Shown: one piece after another, positions 14,618-24,399 of the stretch
How positions within the stretch are numbered: the first letter of the stretch is position 1
Layout: each line of letters starts with the position of its first letter
Origin: Acidimicrobiia bacterium
GTDB lineage: Bacteria > Actinomycetota > Acidimicrobiia > Spongiisociales > JAHEDJ01
Direction of reading: 5' to 3'
Length of the DNA: 38,054 nt
Assembly: GCA_029210695.1 (NCBI GenBank)
Contig: JARGFH010000036.1
Location: 1 to 38,054 of the forward strand
Translations under genes and position numbers: made by a program
The notes under the pieces: model-generated
The model's input: only the letters and a program-made list of their open reading frames with translations
The model's database searches: none
What the model was told of the DNA's origin: nothing

Positions 14618-16389
14618 ATGGCATTCATGCGCGACGACATCGAGAGAGTTCGGTCGGCGACCAACATCGTCGATCTGGTGGATTCCGTGACCACCGTCCG
14701 CAAGCGCGGGCGGGCGGTCAAAGCGATCTGTCCGTTCCATCAGGAGAAGACGGCTTCGATGTCCATCGATGTCGCCAGGGGCCTATATCACTGCTTCGGG
14801 TGTGGAGCGGGAGGCGACGTCTTCAAGTTCGTCCAGGAGACCCAGGCGCTGGACTTTTCAGAGGCCGTCGAGCACCTGGCCGCCCGTTCGGGAATCACCC
14901 TCCGCATCGACAAGGAGGCCGCCAGGCAGCGCGGCGAACGACAGGCATTGATCGAAGCCATCGAGAAGGCGGTCGAGTTTTTCCACGATCGGCTGAAAAA
15001 CGCTCCCGACGCGGCCTCCGCCAGGAAGTACCTGCGCGGGCGCGGCTACGACGGGGAGGTGGTCGACCGCTTCCAGATCGGTTACTCGCCTGCGGAAACC
15101 TGGGATGCGCTGGTCAGGTATCTCAGCGGCAAAGGCGTCAACGAAAAGACGATGCTGGACGCCGGTCTGGCGGCGCGCAACCAGCGAGGCGGGTTGCGGG
15201 ACTGGTTCCGCGGGCGGGTCATGTTTCCCATCAACGACATCAGCGGCTCACCGGTCGGCTTTGGTGCCCGCCTCCTCGATGGGGAAGGGCCCAAGTATCT
15301 CAACTCGCCGGAGACCCGCATCTACCGGAAGGCACAGCTGTTGTACGGCCTCGATCTGGCCAAAGCGGCAATCACCCGGTCGGGTTACTCACTGGTTGTC
15401 GAGGGGTACACCGATGTGATCGGTCTCCATCTGGCGGACCTGCCGGTGGCGGTGGCGACTTGCGGCACGGCGCTGGGCGAGGAGCACTTCGATCTGTTGC
15501 GGCGTTTCTCGGAACGAATCGTGCTGGCCTTCGACGCAGATGAAGCCGGGGTTGGAGCGGCCCTGCGCGGCGACGAACTGTCCACTCCTGCGGATCTCGA
15601 TCTCGACGTCAGGGTTGCTGTGATGCCCAGCGGAGCCGATCCTGCCGACATGGTGCAGTCGGGCCGGCTCGATGAACTCCGCCAGGCCGTCGAGGCATCG
15701 CGTCCTTTGCTGGAGTTCCGCATCGATCGAGAGTTGGAACACCACAACATCGGCGAAGCCGAGGGGAGGGCGCGTGCGGTCCGTTCAGCGGCCATGCTGA
15801 TCGCCCGTCAGTCAGATGAGATCGTCCGCTCCGAGTATGCCCGACGCGTCGCCAGGGCCACGGGCGTTGATCTTGGTGCCGTCCTCAAGGCGGTGCAGGA
15901 AGCGCTGCGCAGCGGAGGCCATCCGGGTCGACGCTCTGAGTCCCCCGGGCCACCGTCCGCTCCGCCGCGCTCTACGCTGTCCGGGTCGGAGCAGGCCGAA
16001 CGGGAGTTGCTGCGGCTGATGCTGGCGAACGACAGTCGTCTTCCGCTCGACGCTCTGGATCTGGACCTCTTCTCGCTCGCCGAGCACCGTGCGTACTTCG
16101 AGGCGGTGTATCCGTTGCTGTCGTCGACGCCGCCCGGAACCGTCATCGACCTCGGGGCCCTTCCGGAAGGGTGGGGTGACGCGCTACGGGTGATCGTCCT
16201 TGATGAGCGCCCGCTCGATCATGACCCGAAGGCCCTCGTGCAGCGGCTGGAACGGTGGCGAACCGAGCGCAGCATCGTCGAAGTCAGGAAGCAGATCGAC
16301 GCGGAGACGGCCGGATCAGATACCCATTCAAATCTCCTCCGCCAGTTGATAGCTTTGGAGCGACGCAAGAGAGAGTTGGATAGCGAATA

Positions 16390-16390
<1 letters not shown>
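14618..16390 (+). CDS. dnaG: DNA primase DnaG
   Basis: The replication primase, 590 residues. The N-terminal CHC2 zinc site is complete (Cys38, His41, Cys59, Cys62 in CPFH and CFGC). The catalytic core follows with a RNAP-like basic domain, then the TOPRIM domain with the metal residues in [12 protein letters not shown] (about residues 260-270) and FDADEAG (about 305). The C-terminal part (after about 460) is the helicase-binding domain. The start is uncertain: ATGs at 14612, 14618 and 14627 are all in frame; a -10 box fits 14618 best, and a longer frame from 14537 is unlikely. Its stop overlaps the rpoD start, the core of the macromolecular synthesis operon without rpsU. Confidence 0.95.
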
Positions 16391-17532
<1,142 letters not shown>

Positions 17533-17574
17533 CGCGTTCCTGGTTCCTAGTCGCGAGTAGCGAGTAGCTAGTTC
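17533..17574. repeat. Degenerate short tandem repeat between convergent genes
   Basis: TTCCTAG occurs at 17544-17550 and again at 17572-17578, and GAGTAGC repeats between them (17555-17568). A similar unit mixture of TAG and GGCC words lies before thrC (12305-12340). No U-tract terminator is seen between rpoD and the small convergent gene. Confidence 0.4.
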
Positions 17575-17823
17575 CTAGCCTTCTGTTTTCTCGCGGATCT
17601 TGTCGGCCGCGGTGGACATTCCCTCGCTCACGACCTGCTTGGCCCGCGCCGCGCCCAGGTCGGCCACCGCCGAGCCTTTCTCGATCAACTGCCGGGCCGT
17701 GTCGGTCTCTGCCACCCGACCGGCGAACTTCCTGATTTGCTCGTAGCGTTCACGGCCGGCTTTGGCGCCGAGCACGTAGCCGATCGCTAGGCCGATGATG
17801 AAACTAAGCCTCTTCAACTTCAC
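17575..17823 (-). CDS. YtxH-like small membrane-associated protein
   Basis: An 82-residue protein. One N-terminal membrane segment (LSFIIGLAIGYVLGAKAG) is followed by GRERYEQIRKFAGRVAE and a charged amphipathic, probably coiled, tail (residues about 35-82). This layout is found in many actinobacterial YtxH-like proteins of unknown role. I chose the GTG at 17823 because GGAGG (17831-17835 on the complement) stands 7 nt before it; an ATG at 17853 would add ten unsupported residues. It converges on rpoD and is divergent from tRNA-Asn. Confidence 0.75.
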   Translation of the reverse strand: MKLKRLSFIIGLAIGYVLGAKAGRERYEQIRKFAGRVAETDTARQLIEKGSAVADLGAARAKQVVSEGMSTAADKIREKTEG

Positions 17824-17868
17824 GCCAGAACCTCCGGAAGGGAATCGAACCATTGTGGCATACGGTGG

Positions 17869-17874
17869 TATTCT
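17869..17874 (+). promoter_or_regulatory. -10 box of the tRNA-Asn promoter
   Basis: TATTCT ends 11 nt before the mature 5' end of tRNA-Asn. No clear -35 is seen. Confidence 0.45.
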
Positions 17875-17885
17875 TCCGGCCGCCT

Positions 17886-17958
17886 TCCGGGGTAGCTCAA
17901 TTGGCAGAGCGCCGGACTGTTAATCCGTAGGTTGTGGGTTCAAGTCCCACCCCCGGAG
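17886..17958 (+). tRNA. tRNA-Asn (GTT)
   Basis: A full cloverleaf can be folded: acceptor TCCGGGG with CCCCGGA, D-arm GCTC...GAGC, anticodon loop CTGTTAA with anticodon GTT, and T-arm GTGGG TTCAAGT CCCAC. The discriminator base is G, normal for Asn, and CCA is not encoded. Confidence 0.95.
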
Positions 17959-17971
17959 CGAAGGCTCCAAC

Positions 17972-18013
17972 CCTCTGAACAGGCCTTTTGCGCTTCAGAG
18001 GCCAGCGCTGGCC
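17972..18013. repeat. Inverted repeats downstream of tRNA-Asn
   Basis: CCTCTGAA (17972-17979) pairs with TTCAGAGG (17994-18001), and the 14-bp palindrome GGCCAGCGCTGGCC follows at 18000-18013. They could serve as the tRNA terminator, though no U tract exists. The remainder up to 18191 holds nothing I recognise. Confidence 0.45.
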
Positions 18014-18191
18014 GATGTTCGTAACGAGCGATCTGTCCGTCGGACGGGAACGCAGGACAGTGCCGGAGGTCTCACCGCATGGTGTGACATTGACGCTCAA
18101 CGACCATCCGGCGCCGGGGTTGGCACCCGCATCAGGACAGGCCACCTGTTTGACGGAACGTCGGTGGCGATTTCCGACTCGTTTCAACGTG

Positions 18192-19331
18192 TCAGCAGCT
18201 TGACCTCTGCCCGGCGTTGATTATGCAGATCCTGGCTTCGGGGTCGGTAGGGTCGCCGCATACCGCACCCCCGAGTCCTGGCGCGCTCTTGATGCTGAAC
18301 TCAAACTGGCCTGTACATTCATCGGCTGTGTTTGGGAGGCTGAGGTCACCGCCGTAGGCGTCCTGAAGGTCGGAGACGGTTGCGCCGATGGCTATTCCTG
18401 CGCTGGTGGCAAGTGGCGAACGGATGTCGAATGGCATCGATCGCGCCATCCCGTGAAAGCCGTAGAGCATGTCCATGTGGGTCAGATACCAGGCATCGAA
18501 ATGCGGGACTCCATCATCACGGAATAGGTGCCAGTCTGAGAAGGTGACGGTTAGTCCAACACCATCGTGGAGTTGCCAGTGCGCTTCGGCGTAGTAATCC
18601 TCAGCGGGATGACCGTAGAGGCAACTGTCCATGTCGTATTCAGGGACACACGAATACTCGTGGCCGGGTGGTCCGAGCACGGAGATGAGTCGTTCCAGAG
18701 CCTCTTCCGCCGGGTCGCCGAAGTCGATGAGACCGAGTCCGTCACCTCGGAGTTCGATCTGGTCGTAGAACACGAACGGTTTCGGGTCGTAGGTAACGGT
18801 CAGCTCCACCTGGGTGGACGCCGCCGAGGGACAGGAAGCGGTGAACGTGAACGTGTTTCCCCCTGGGGTCAGTTCCAGGATCAGCCACCACTGACTTGGC
18901 GCATCCGTCGGAGCTTGGGGATAAGGTTCGGGGACAATCGCCTCATAGCCGCCCTTTGCCGTGACGGTGCAACCCCGTTCGACGCTCCCGAAGAACAGCT
19001 TCGATCGTTGAGTAACCGTTTCGCCGTCCTCCGGCGAGTTGACCTCCAGAGTCGGTGGACCTTTCGGCGGAGCGGTGATCGAAGTTAACGCCGTCGTGGC
19101 AGAAGAGGTGACCAAGGGGTCCGCAGTGCTCGTCGCGGTGGCGGCACGGGCAGTTGTCGACGATATCGATGAAGTCCACGAAACGATTGTGGTCGTGGTC
19201 GACGCTTGAGCCGTTGTAGTAGAAAACCCGGTCGTCTCGTCAGCGCTCCCACAGGCATCCAGCAACAGGGACACACAGACCACGACGGCGAGTAACACGC
19301 GCCTCGGTTCTATTCGTTCCGTTGATCTCAT
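18192..19331 (-). CDS. Lipoprotein with Ser/Thr-rich linker (unknown function)
   Basis: A 379-residue secreted lipoprotein. The signal peptide runs RRVLLAVVVCVSLLLDAC with Cys27 as lipid anchor (the Asp just before Ala-Cys is unusual), followed by a Thr/Ser-rich linker of about 70 residues. Then comes an Ig-like domain (PTLEVNSPEDGETVTQRS, about residues 100-200) and a C-terminal module with FGDPAEEALERLISVLGPPG and GIAIGATVSDLQDAYGGDL, two halves that read like a duplicated alpha/beta module. No enzyme motif is visible. The ATG at 19331 overlaps the TGA of the upstream lipoprotein gene (ATGA), so both are translated together; a longer frame to 19514 lacks a signal peptide at its start. Confidence 0.75.
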   Translation of the reverse strand: MRSTERIEPRRVLLAVVVCVSLLLDACGSADETTGFSTTTAQASTTTTIVSWTSSISSTTARAATATSTADPLVTSSATTALTSITAPPKGPPTLEVNSPEDGETVTQRSKLFFGSVERGCTVTAKGGYEAIVPEPYPQAPTDAPSQWWLILELTPGGNTFTFTASCPSAASTQVELTVTYDPKPFVFYDQIELRGDGLGLIDFGDPAEEALERLISVLGPPGHEYSCVPEYDMDSCLYGHPAEDYYAEAHWQLHDGVGLTVTFSDWHLFRDDGVPHFDAWYLTHMDMLYGFHGMARSMPFDIRSPLATSAGIAIGATVSDLQDAYGGDLSLPNTADECTGQFEFSIKSAPGLGGAVCGDPTDPEARICIINAGQRSSC

Positions 19332-20542
19332 CGTCCCCGTCCCAAGAGCGACACGACACTGGGGGTGCCGATGTATATGGCCGGATGTTCTCCCCAGGTG
19401 TCGACGATTCGGATGTCGACCCAAACGTGGTTTGACCAGTCCCACCGGTGGAGAACGACGTGGCGTCCGTCGAAGTCCCCCAGTTGCACGTCCGCTCCGA
19501 TTTCGGTACTCCACATCTCTTCACCGGTGGTGAGGTCTACCACTGCCACCACTGCGGGGATCAGTTGGCTCTTCTCCCACCATCCGTCGTGGTCGCCCGT
19601 GCAGACACGGGGTCCTGTCGGGAAGTTGTCCGAATCCGGCCAGAATGCGTCGGGTCGATACCGGTAGGCCAGCAGGTTCCCGTCATCAGAGATCCGTGCA
19701 GCCAGTTCGCACGGAGCACAGCCCTGGCCCGAAGGAAACGGGTTGGAGGCTACCTCGACCTCGGTGCCGGATCGATCCCAAAACTCGATCACGTCGTAGG
19801 TGTAGTCACCGCCACACTGGCCGTAGGGGGCCCCGACGAACAGCCCCCCACCGAAAGACCCGATGTCGTACCCTGCGTCCTCCATCGGCAGGCATATGAA
19901 GGTGGACTCGTCCCCGGTAGGTAGGGCATACCCATTGAGCGCCCAGTCCGCGCACGGCCAGGTGTCCGGGTCAATCTGGATTGGCACACCGGAGTAGAAC
20001 AACGTTGCGGCACCATCCAGAATGCCCGTGAAACCCGGGTGCCAGTAGCCCGACTCACGTTCCACCTCGACCGGTTCTGATTGCCCAACTCGTTGCCACA
20101 TCAAGATTGGCTGCTCTTCGGGCATGAACATGACACCGCCCTCTAGATCATCAGCAGCCCATTGCACCGGACCTTGATCCCACAGGATTGTCGGAATCCC
20201 GCGCTCAACTCTGATCAGGCCGAAGGGTCCGTGCCACAAAAAATCCGGTCCGGTCGCAGCTTCTGGTGGAAGCGACAAGGCTGTGGTAGCCGTTGTCGAA
20301 ATCGCGGCTGTGGCGACCTCTTGGAGCGCTGCCAATCCCGAGTAGTCCACCGATACACCGCCCAGTGTGCTCGAAGGTGTCGAAGTCGAAGCGCTGGTCG
20401 TGGAGGCCACCAACGTCTCGCCGGCCGTGCTCGTCGTCGCTGAGGTAGCGGTTAGAGAGGATCCAGCGGTGTCCTCGCCGTCGGTCCCGCAGGCGGCCAA
20501 CAACAGGGACCAGCAAACTGCGATGGCGAGTGTGTAGCGCAT
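19328..20542 (-). CDS. Lipoprotein with propeller-like domain (unknown function)
   Basis: A 404-residue lipoprotein: signal peptide RYTLAIAVCWSLLLAAC with Cys18, a Ser/Thr-rich linker (to about residue 90), then a large extracellular domain. Tryptophan-rich strands and the late segment VVAVVDLTTGEEMWSTEIG look like blades of a PQQ/WD-type beta-propeller. Paired cysteines (CAPC, CLPM, CGGD) suggest disulfides. It is the first gene of a two-gene unit with the downstream lipoprotein (4-bp overlap). The first 65 bp around the start align with the same region of that second gene without gaps (about 74% identity), so the two share an ancestor or an exchanged 5' end. Confidence 0.75.
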   Translation of the reverse strand: MRYTLAIAVCWSLLLAACGTDGEDTAGSSLTATSATTSTAGETLVASTTSASTSTPSSTLGGVSVDYSGLAALQEVATAAISTTATTALSLPPEAATGPDFLWHGPFGLIRVERGIPTILWDQGPVQWAADDLEGGVMFMPEEQPILMWQRVGQSEPVEVERESGYWHPGFTGILDGAATLFYSGVPIQIDPDTWPCADWALNGYALPTGDESTFICLPMEDAGYDIGSFGGGLFVGAPYGQCGGDYTYDVIEFWDRSGTEVEVASNPFPSGQGCAPCELAARISDDGNLLAYRYRPDAFWPDSDNFPTGPRVCTGDHDGWWEKSQLIPAVVAVVDLTTGEEMWSTEIGADVQLGDFDGRHVVLHRWDWSNHVWVDIRIVDTWGEHPAIYIGTPSVVSLLGRGR

Positions 20543-20836
20543 CGGTTCTCATCCCTTCTAACGTCATCATCCGCCTGCAAGTTGCGACGGTGAAGAGGCC
20601 AACGGCCCTGCCATCGCCATATCGCCGATTCCGACCTCGATCTTCTCGACGAACCCGCCACCCGGTGATCCGCCCGCCGGTTTGCGCGGTCGCCACGCCG
20701 GAAGGACCACCCGGTACAGGCATTGCTCATGACGGCTTCTGGGCCGTAGTGCGCAACCGGCGTTCAACCGTCGCGGACGAGAGGGGTCGTTGGCCTCTAG
20801 GCCAACTCTGCTCTGGCAATGAGGATGGTGTGAGAG
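20543..20836. other. Divergent intergenic region with a palindrome
   Basis: About 290 bp between the lipoprotein pair and the propeller gene. The only structure I can point to is the stem GTTGGCC-TCTA-GGCCAAC at 20789-20806, 30 bp before the propeller start, which could be an operator or a leader hairpin. No -10/-35 pair is convincing. Confidence 0.4.
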
Positions 20837-22621
20837 GTGATCTTGGATTCGGCAAACGGGCGCCGTAGCGCGGATGCGAATTCTCCTCGTGTGGTGCTGA
20901 TCGATGGCGAAGCGCCCGGCCCGGGGAGTCTTCGAGGGCTGCTGTTGGCGGGGTTGGTCGTTCTTGTTGTGGGGGGTATTGCACTATCTCAGGGTTATGA
21001 CGTGCAGGACGTCGCGCCGAGCACGCTGCCGCCGGTCCCGCCTTCTTCATCGACGTCGACCACCGTCGGGAGACGCCCGTCGCCGGTCGGCGAGGTAGCG
21101 GGGCAGTTTGAATCTCGCATACTCGACTGGGTATATGAGGTGAACGATGTTGAGGTTTCGCCGGATGGCTTGATGTATGTGGCGGCACCGGTGGGGGTTG
21201 CCCGGCTGGACGGGGCAGGCGAGTGGACTCTGATCGACGTGGAGGACCTGCCCGGCGGGACAGGTCTGGAGGGCGGGCGTCCGGGTCTCGGGTTTCCGGG
21301 TCGGAATATCGAACAAATCGCCATCGGCTCCGATGGAGTGTTGTGGGTGGCCGGGTCTTCCGTATCCCGGGCGGATGATGAGCAGTTCGGCGGACGCTTG
21401 GAAGGGTGGTTCGGTGCACGGTGGCTTTGGTGGGTGGCGCGTCTTGATGGCTGTTGGGGGCGTTGTTGGTGGACGGTGTTCACCTCCGACGATGTTCCCG
21501 AGCTGGAAGGCGGCATCGGTGATCTGGTGGTTTCGGAGGAAGGCGCCGTCTATTTGTCGGTGGGTGAAGACCGGCTGCTTGTGTTCGACGGATACGAGGG
21601 GGGTTCCTACTCGGTGCCCCTTCCAACAGATTTGAACGAGTCACTGTGGTCGGATTCGTTGGCGGTTGGAGACGACGGTGTGGTGTGGGCGGCTACCGAC
21701 CATCACAGCGGGGGAGTGCTCTCTTTTGACGGTGCCGGGTTTACCCGACATACGACCGAGGACGGCCTTCCCAGCGACACCGTAGTGCAGGTCACGACTG
21801 GGACGGACGGCACCATTTGGTTGGCCACCGAGGCGGCAGGGGTTGCTGCCTTTGATGGCACGATCTGGACTACCTACACGATGGCAGATGGGTTGCTGTC
21901 CAACGATGCTGTGATAGCCACCGGTATCGACGGCACGGTGTGGGCAGTCCACTATGGGTTCCCCCCATACGGATATTCACGATTTGATGACACCGGATGG
22001 ACGACCTACCCGTTCGATTCCCCGGTGGGTGACCGCCAGGCGGCAGTCACCTCGGACGGGACTCTGTGGACCGTCTCGGAGGACGAGTTGACCAGTTTCG
22101 ATGGCATCACCCGTACCATCCATCCCTCCCCGTTCACTCAACCCGTTCCCGCAACCATCGCGCTCTCCATCGACGGTTGGGAAGGAGTCGAGGGGTATCG
22201 GTTGTTGGCCGTAGTCTCGTCGTCCGATGGCTACAACGAGTTGGTAGGTGGAGCGTTTTGGACGATGATCGACTCCGACCCCTACTCGGGAACAGACTTC
22301 GTGCATCCGCCGAACTGGAGAGATGAGCCGCCCTGGGTTTTATCCGAGTCCTGGGGCGAAGGGGCGTATCTGTGGGACGAGACGGCCGGGCTGGAACCCG
22401 GCCTCTATCGGATCCACTTCCTGGCGAATCCCGGTACGTTGGCACCGTTCAACAGACACATCCCGGCCGACCCTATCGAACGCTACTGCTCGCTTGATAT
22501 TGAAGTCTCATCCGGTGTAGAAACCACCGTCAGAATCTCCGGAATCCCCACCACAGGATTGGCGTCCGATTGTCTGGGAGTCGCCGTTGACACTGAGGCC
22601 GTACCCAGCTCACCCCCATAA
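20837..22621 (+). CDS. Membrane-anchored beta-propeller protein
   Basis: A 594-residue protein with a short cytoplasmic N-terminus, one membrane helix (about residues 33-51, LRGLLLAGLVVLVVGGIAL), a Pro/Ser/Thr linker, and an extracellular domain. From about residue 95 to 430 it carries repeats of the two-component-regulator propeller type: (V/I)W(A/L)A(T) followed by SFDG.....T, for example TDGTIWLATEAAGVAAFDG and IDGTVWAVHYG, seven or so blades. The last 150 residues form another beta-rich domain. No kinase or enzyme motif is attached. The GTG start is tentative. It diverges from the two lipoproteins and shares their linker style, which suggests a joint surface role. Confidence 0.75.
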   Translation: MILDSANGRRSADANSPRVVLIDGEAPGPGSLRGLLLAGLVVLVVGGIALSQGYDVQDVAPSTLPPVPPSSSTSTTVGRRPSPVGEVAGQFESRILDWVYEVNDVEVSPDGLMYVAAPVGVARLDGAGEWTLIDVEDLPGGTGLEGGRPGLGFPGRNIEQIAIGSDGVLWVAGSSVSRADDEQFGGRLEGWFGARWLWWVARLDGCWGRCWWTVFTSDDVPELEGGIGDLVVSEEGAVYLSVGEDRLLVFDGYEGGSYSVPLPTDLNESLWSDSLAVGDDGVVWAATDHHSGGVLSFDGAGFTRHTTEDGLPSDTVVQVTTGTDGTIWLATEAAGVAAFDGTIWTTYTMADGLLSNDAVIATGIDGTVWAVHYGFPPYGYSRFDDTGWTTYPFDSPVGDRQAAVTSDGTLWTVSEDELTSFDGITRTIHPSPFTQPVPATIALSIDGWEGVEGYRLLAVVSSSDGYNELVGGAFWTMIDSDPYSGTDFVHPPNWRDEPPWVLSESWGEGAYLWDETAGLEPGLYRIHFLANPGTLAPFNRHIPADPIERYCSLDIEVSSGVETTVRISGIPTTGLASDCLGVAVDTEAVPSSPP

Positions 22622-22688
22622 GACGGCCGCAACCCGTCCCCCGTCGTGCGCGCAGCCAGACTTCGACGGACGCGGGCTAGCCGTACTG

Positions 22689-23954
22689 CTACGGGCCCAG
22701 CTTGGCGTTTAGGGCTGGCGTACCGGCGACTTGAATGACGGTTGGTCCAATGGTCAGCAGCTTACGGTAGGCGAACGCGGCGGCAAGGAGCGTTGCTACT
22801 CCACCGAGACCGAGTCCGTAGCGCGGCCCGACGTTCTCGCCGACCCAACCGATGATTGGACCTCCGATCGGCGTCGACCCCAGAAACGCCACAGCCCACA
22901 ATCCCATGACACGTCCACGCATCTCGGGGGTGGCGCTCAGCTGAAGAGTGGCGTTTCCCAGGGCCAGAAAGGTGATGCTGGCTGCTCCAAGCGCAACCAG
23001 GGCCACGTAGACGGTCACGAGGTTGGGAGCGAACGAGGTGATGAGTTGGGTAACGCCAAAGACTGCCGCCGTACGTGAGAGGGCAACCGCCGGACGGGTA
23101 CGACGAGACGCCGCCACCAGGCCCCCGACGACCGCCCCTCCGCCCATGCAGGCGGACATCGTGGCGTATGTTCCGGCGTCGCCCCCGAACGTGAATTTGG
23201 CGATCAGCGGCAGTATGACCTGGAATTCATAGGCGAACATGCCGACGACACCCATCATCAGGAGGGGAGTGAGGACGGCGGGTGTCGCCCCGACGTACCG
23301 CAGCCCTTCTCGCAACTGCCCGGCGCGGCGCGGCTGGGGCGCCACAGTCTGCAGCTCATCGGCCCGCATGAGGATAAGAGCAACGATGACGGCCAGATAG
23401 GTTCCTGAATTGACCAGGAAGCAGGGTCCCAACCCCACCGTAACGATGAGAACCCCGGCTGCCGCCGGCCCGAGGACACGCGCCAGATTGACCAATACCG
23501 AGTTGAGGCTCACGGCGCTGGTGAGCTTCTCACGTCCAACCAGTTCGGGAACGAAAGTCTGTCGCGTCGGGTTGTCGACGCTGGAGACGAGACCGAGCGC
23601 GCCGGCCAGGACGTACACCATCCAGAGCCGGATGACATCGAAGACGACCAGCAACCCCAGTGCGCAGGCCAGAATCGCCGCCGCGCTTTGGGTGATCAGA
23701 AGCAGACGCTGCTTGTTGAACCGGTCGGCGATGACGCCGCCGTAGGGGGCGAGGATGAGCATGGGCAGGAACTGAACCGCGGTGACCAGGCCGAGAGCCG
23801 TTCCGCTTCCCGTCAGTTCCAACACGAGCCACGATTGGGCAACCCTCTGCATCCAGGTCCCCGACATTGAAAGCGTCTGGCCGATGAAATAGAGCCGGAA
23901 ATTCCGGATGGCCAACGGCGAGAAAGCTCTCTTGACCCAGACGGGCCTGCTCAT
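22689..23954 (-). CDS. MFS transporter (DHA3/EntS-like)
   Basis: A 421-residue major facilitator with twelve predicted helices. The N-terminus (PLAIRNFRLYFIGQTLSMSG) and the motif-A-like loop GGVIADRFNKQRLL (about residues 73-86) mark the EntS/macrolide-efflux group (MFS_3). The substrate is unknown; drug or siderophore export would be typical. Its ATG overlaps the TGA of the marR-type gene by 4 bp, so the regulator and pump form one translationally coupled unit. Confidence 0.88.
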   Translation of the reverse strand: MSRPVWVKRAFSPLAIRNFRLYFIGQTLSMSGTWMQRVAQSWLVLELTGSGTALGLVTAVQFLPMLILAPYGGVIADRFNKQRLLLITQSAAAILACALGLLVVFDVIRLWMVYVLAGALGLVSSVDNPTRQTFVPELVGREKLTSAVSLNSVLVNLARVLGPAAAGVLIVTVGLGPCFLVNSGTYLAVIVALILMRADELQTVAPQPRRAGQLREGLRYVGATPAVLTPLLMMGVVGMFAYEFQVILPLIAKFTFGGDAGTYATMSACMGGGAVVGGLVAASRRTRPAVALSRTAAVFGVTQLITSFAPNLVTVYVALVALGAASITFLALGNATLQLSATPEMRGRVMGLWAVAFLGSTPIGGPIIGWVGENVGPRYGLGLGGVATLLAAAFAYRKLLTIGPTVIQVAGTPALNAKLGP

Positions 23955-24388
23955 TCGCCGGCCGCGATCTTGTCGAGGAGAACGGCGACTTTGGCCAGGG
24001 TGCCCACTTCTTCGTCGCTCAGGTGGGTCATCCGTTTCGCCAGGAACGCGCTGCGCCGCCGGCTAGTCGTGTCCAGGATCTCTCGGGCCGGTGCCGTCAG
24101 TCGCACGATTGTTGACCGGGCATCTTCCGGACTCGGCTCCCGGGTCACCAGCCCGCTCCCTTCCAGCCTGCCGATGATGCCGGTGATGCTCGGGCGTGAA
24201 ACTCCCTCGATGGACGCCAGCTCACCCATCCGAAGCGGACCCCGCCGGTCGAGCGTCGCCAGCACCGAGCGCTGGGAAGGAGTGAGATCACCCATCGATT
24301 CCTGCCGAAGACGGCGAGCCAGGCGGGCGACGGACAGCCACAAGGACCCGGCCGCTTCTTCTCGAGCGCCGTTCACCGAGTCTTCCAT
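23951..24388 (-). CDS. MarR family transcriptional regulator
   Basis: A 145-residue winged-helix repressor. The helix-turn-helix lies at about residues 53-76 (LRMGELASIEGVSRPSITGIIGRL) and the wing follows with an EPSPEDARSTIVRLT sequence; the Asp-Arg pair is the usual wing tip contact. Residues 1-35 and 110-145 form the dimer helices. It leads an operon with an MFS pump. The promoter contains the palindrome TTAGCATGGCTAA covering a TAGCAT -10 box, so self-repression is expected. Start options: ATG at 24388 or the GTG at 24376, which has GGAAG before it. Confidence 0.88.
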   Translation of the reverse strand: MEDSVNGAREEAAGSLWLSVARLARRLRQESMGDLTPSQRSVLATLDRRGPLRMGELASIEGVSRPSITGIIGRLEGSGLVTREPSPEDARSTIVRLTAPAREILDTTSRRRSAFLAKRMTHLSDEEVGTLAKVAVLLDKIAAGE

Positions 24389-24399
24389 TCCAAAGGCAT

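Noticed and set aside
17897-18187. A 96-codon minus-strand frame over tRNA-Asn
   Set aside because: Its end (GVGLEPTTYGLTVRRSAN) is the well-known false translation of the antisense of a tRNA gene, and no start signal is present.
18192-19514. Longer form of the second lipoprotein starting at 19514
   Set aside because: The added 61 residues are Arg-rich and lie inside the upstream lipoprotein gene; the ATG at 19331 gives a proper signal peptide and a 4-bp overlap.
20567-20767. A 66-codon minus-strand frame in the propeller/lipoprotein gap
   Set aside because: A few stretches look protein-like, but there is no ribosome-binding site, no -10 box at fixed spacing and no recognisable motif.
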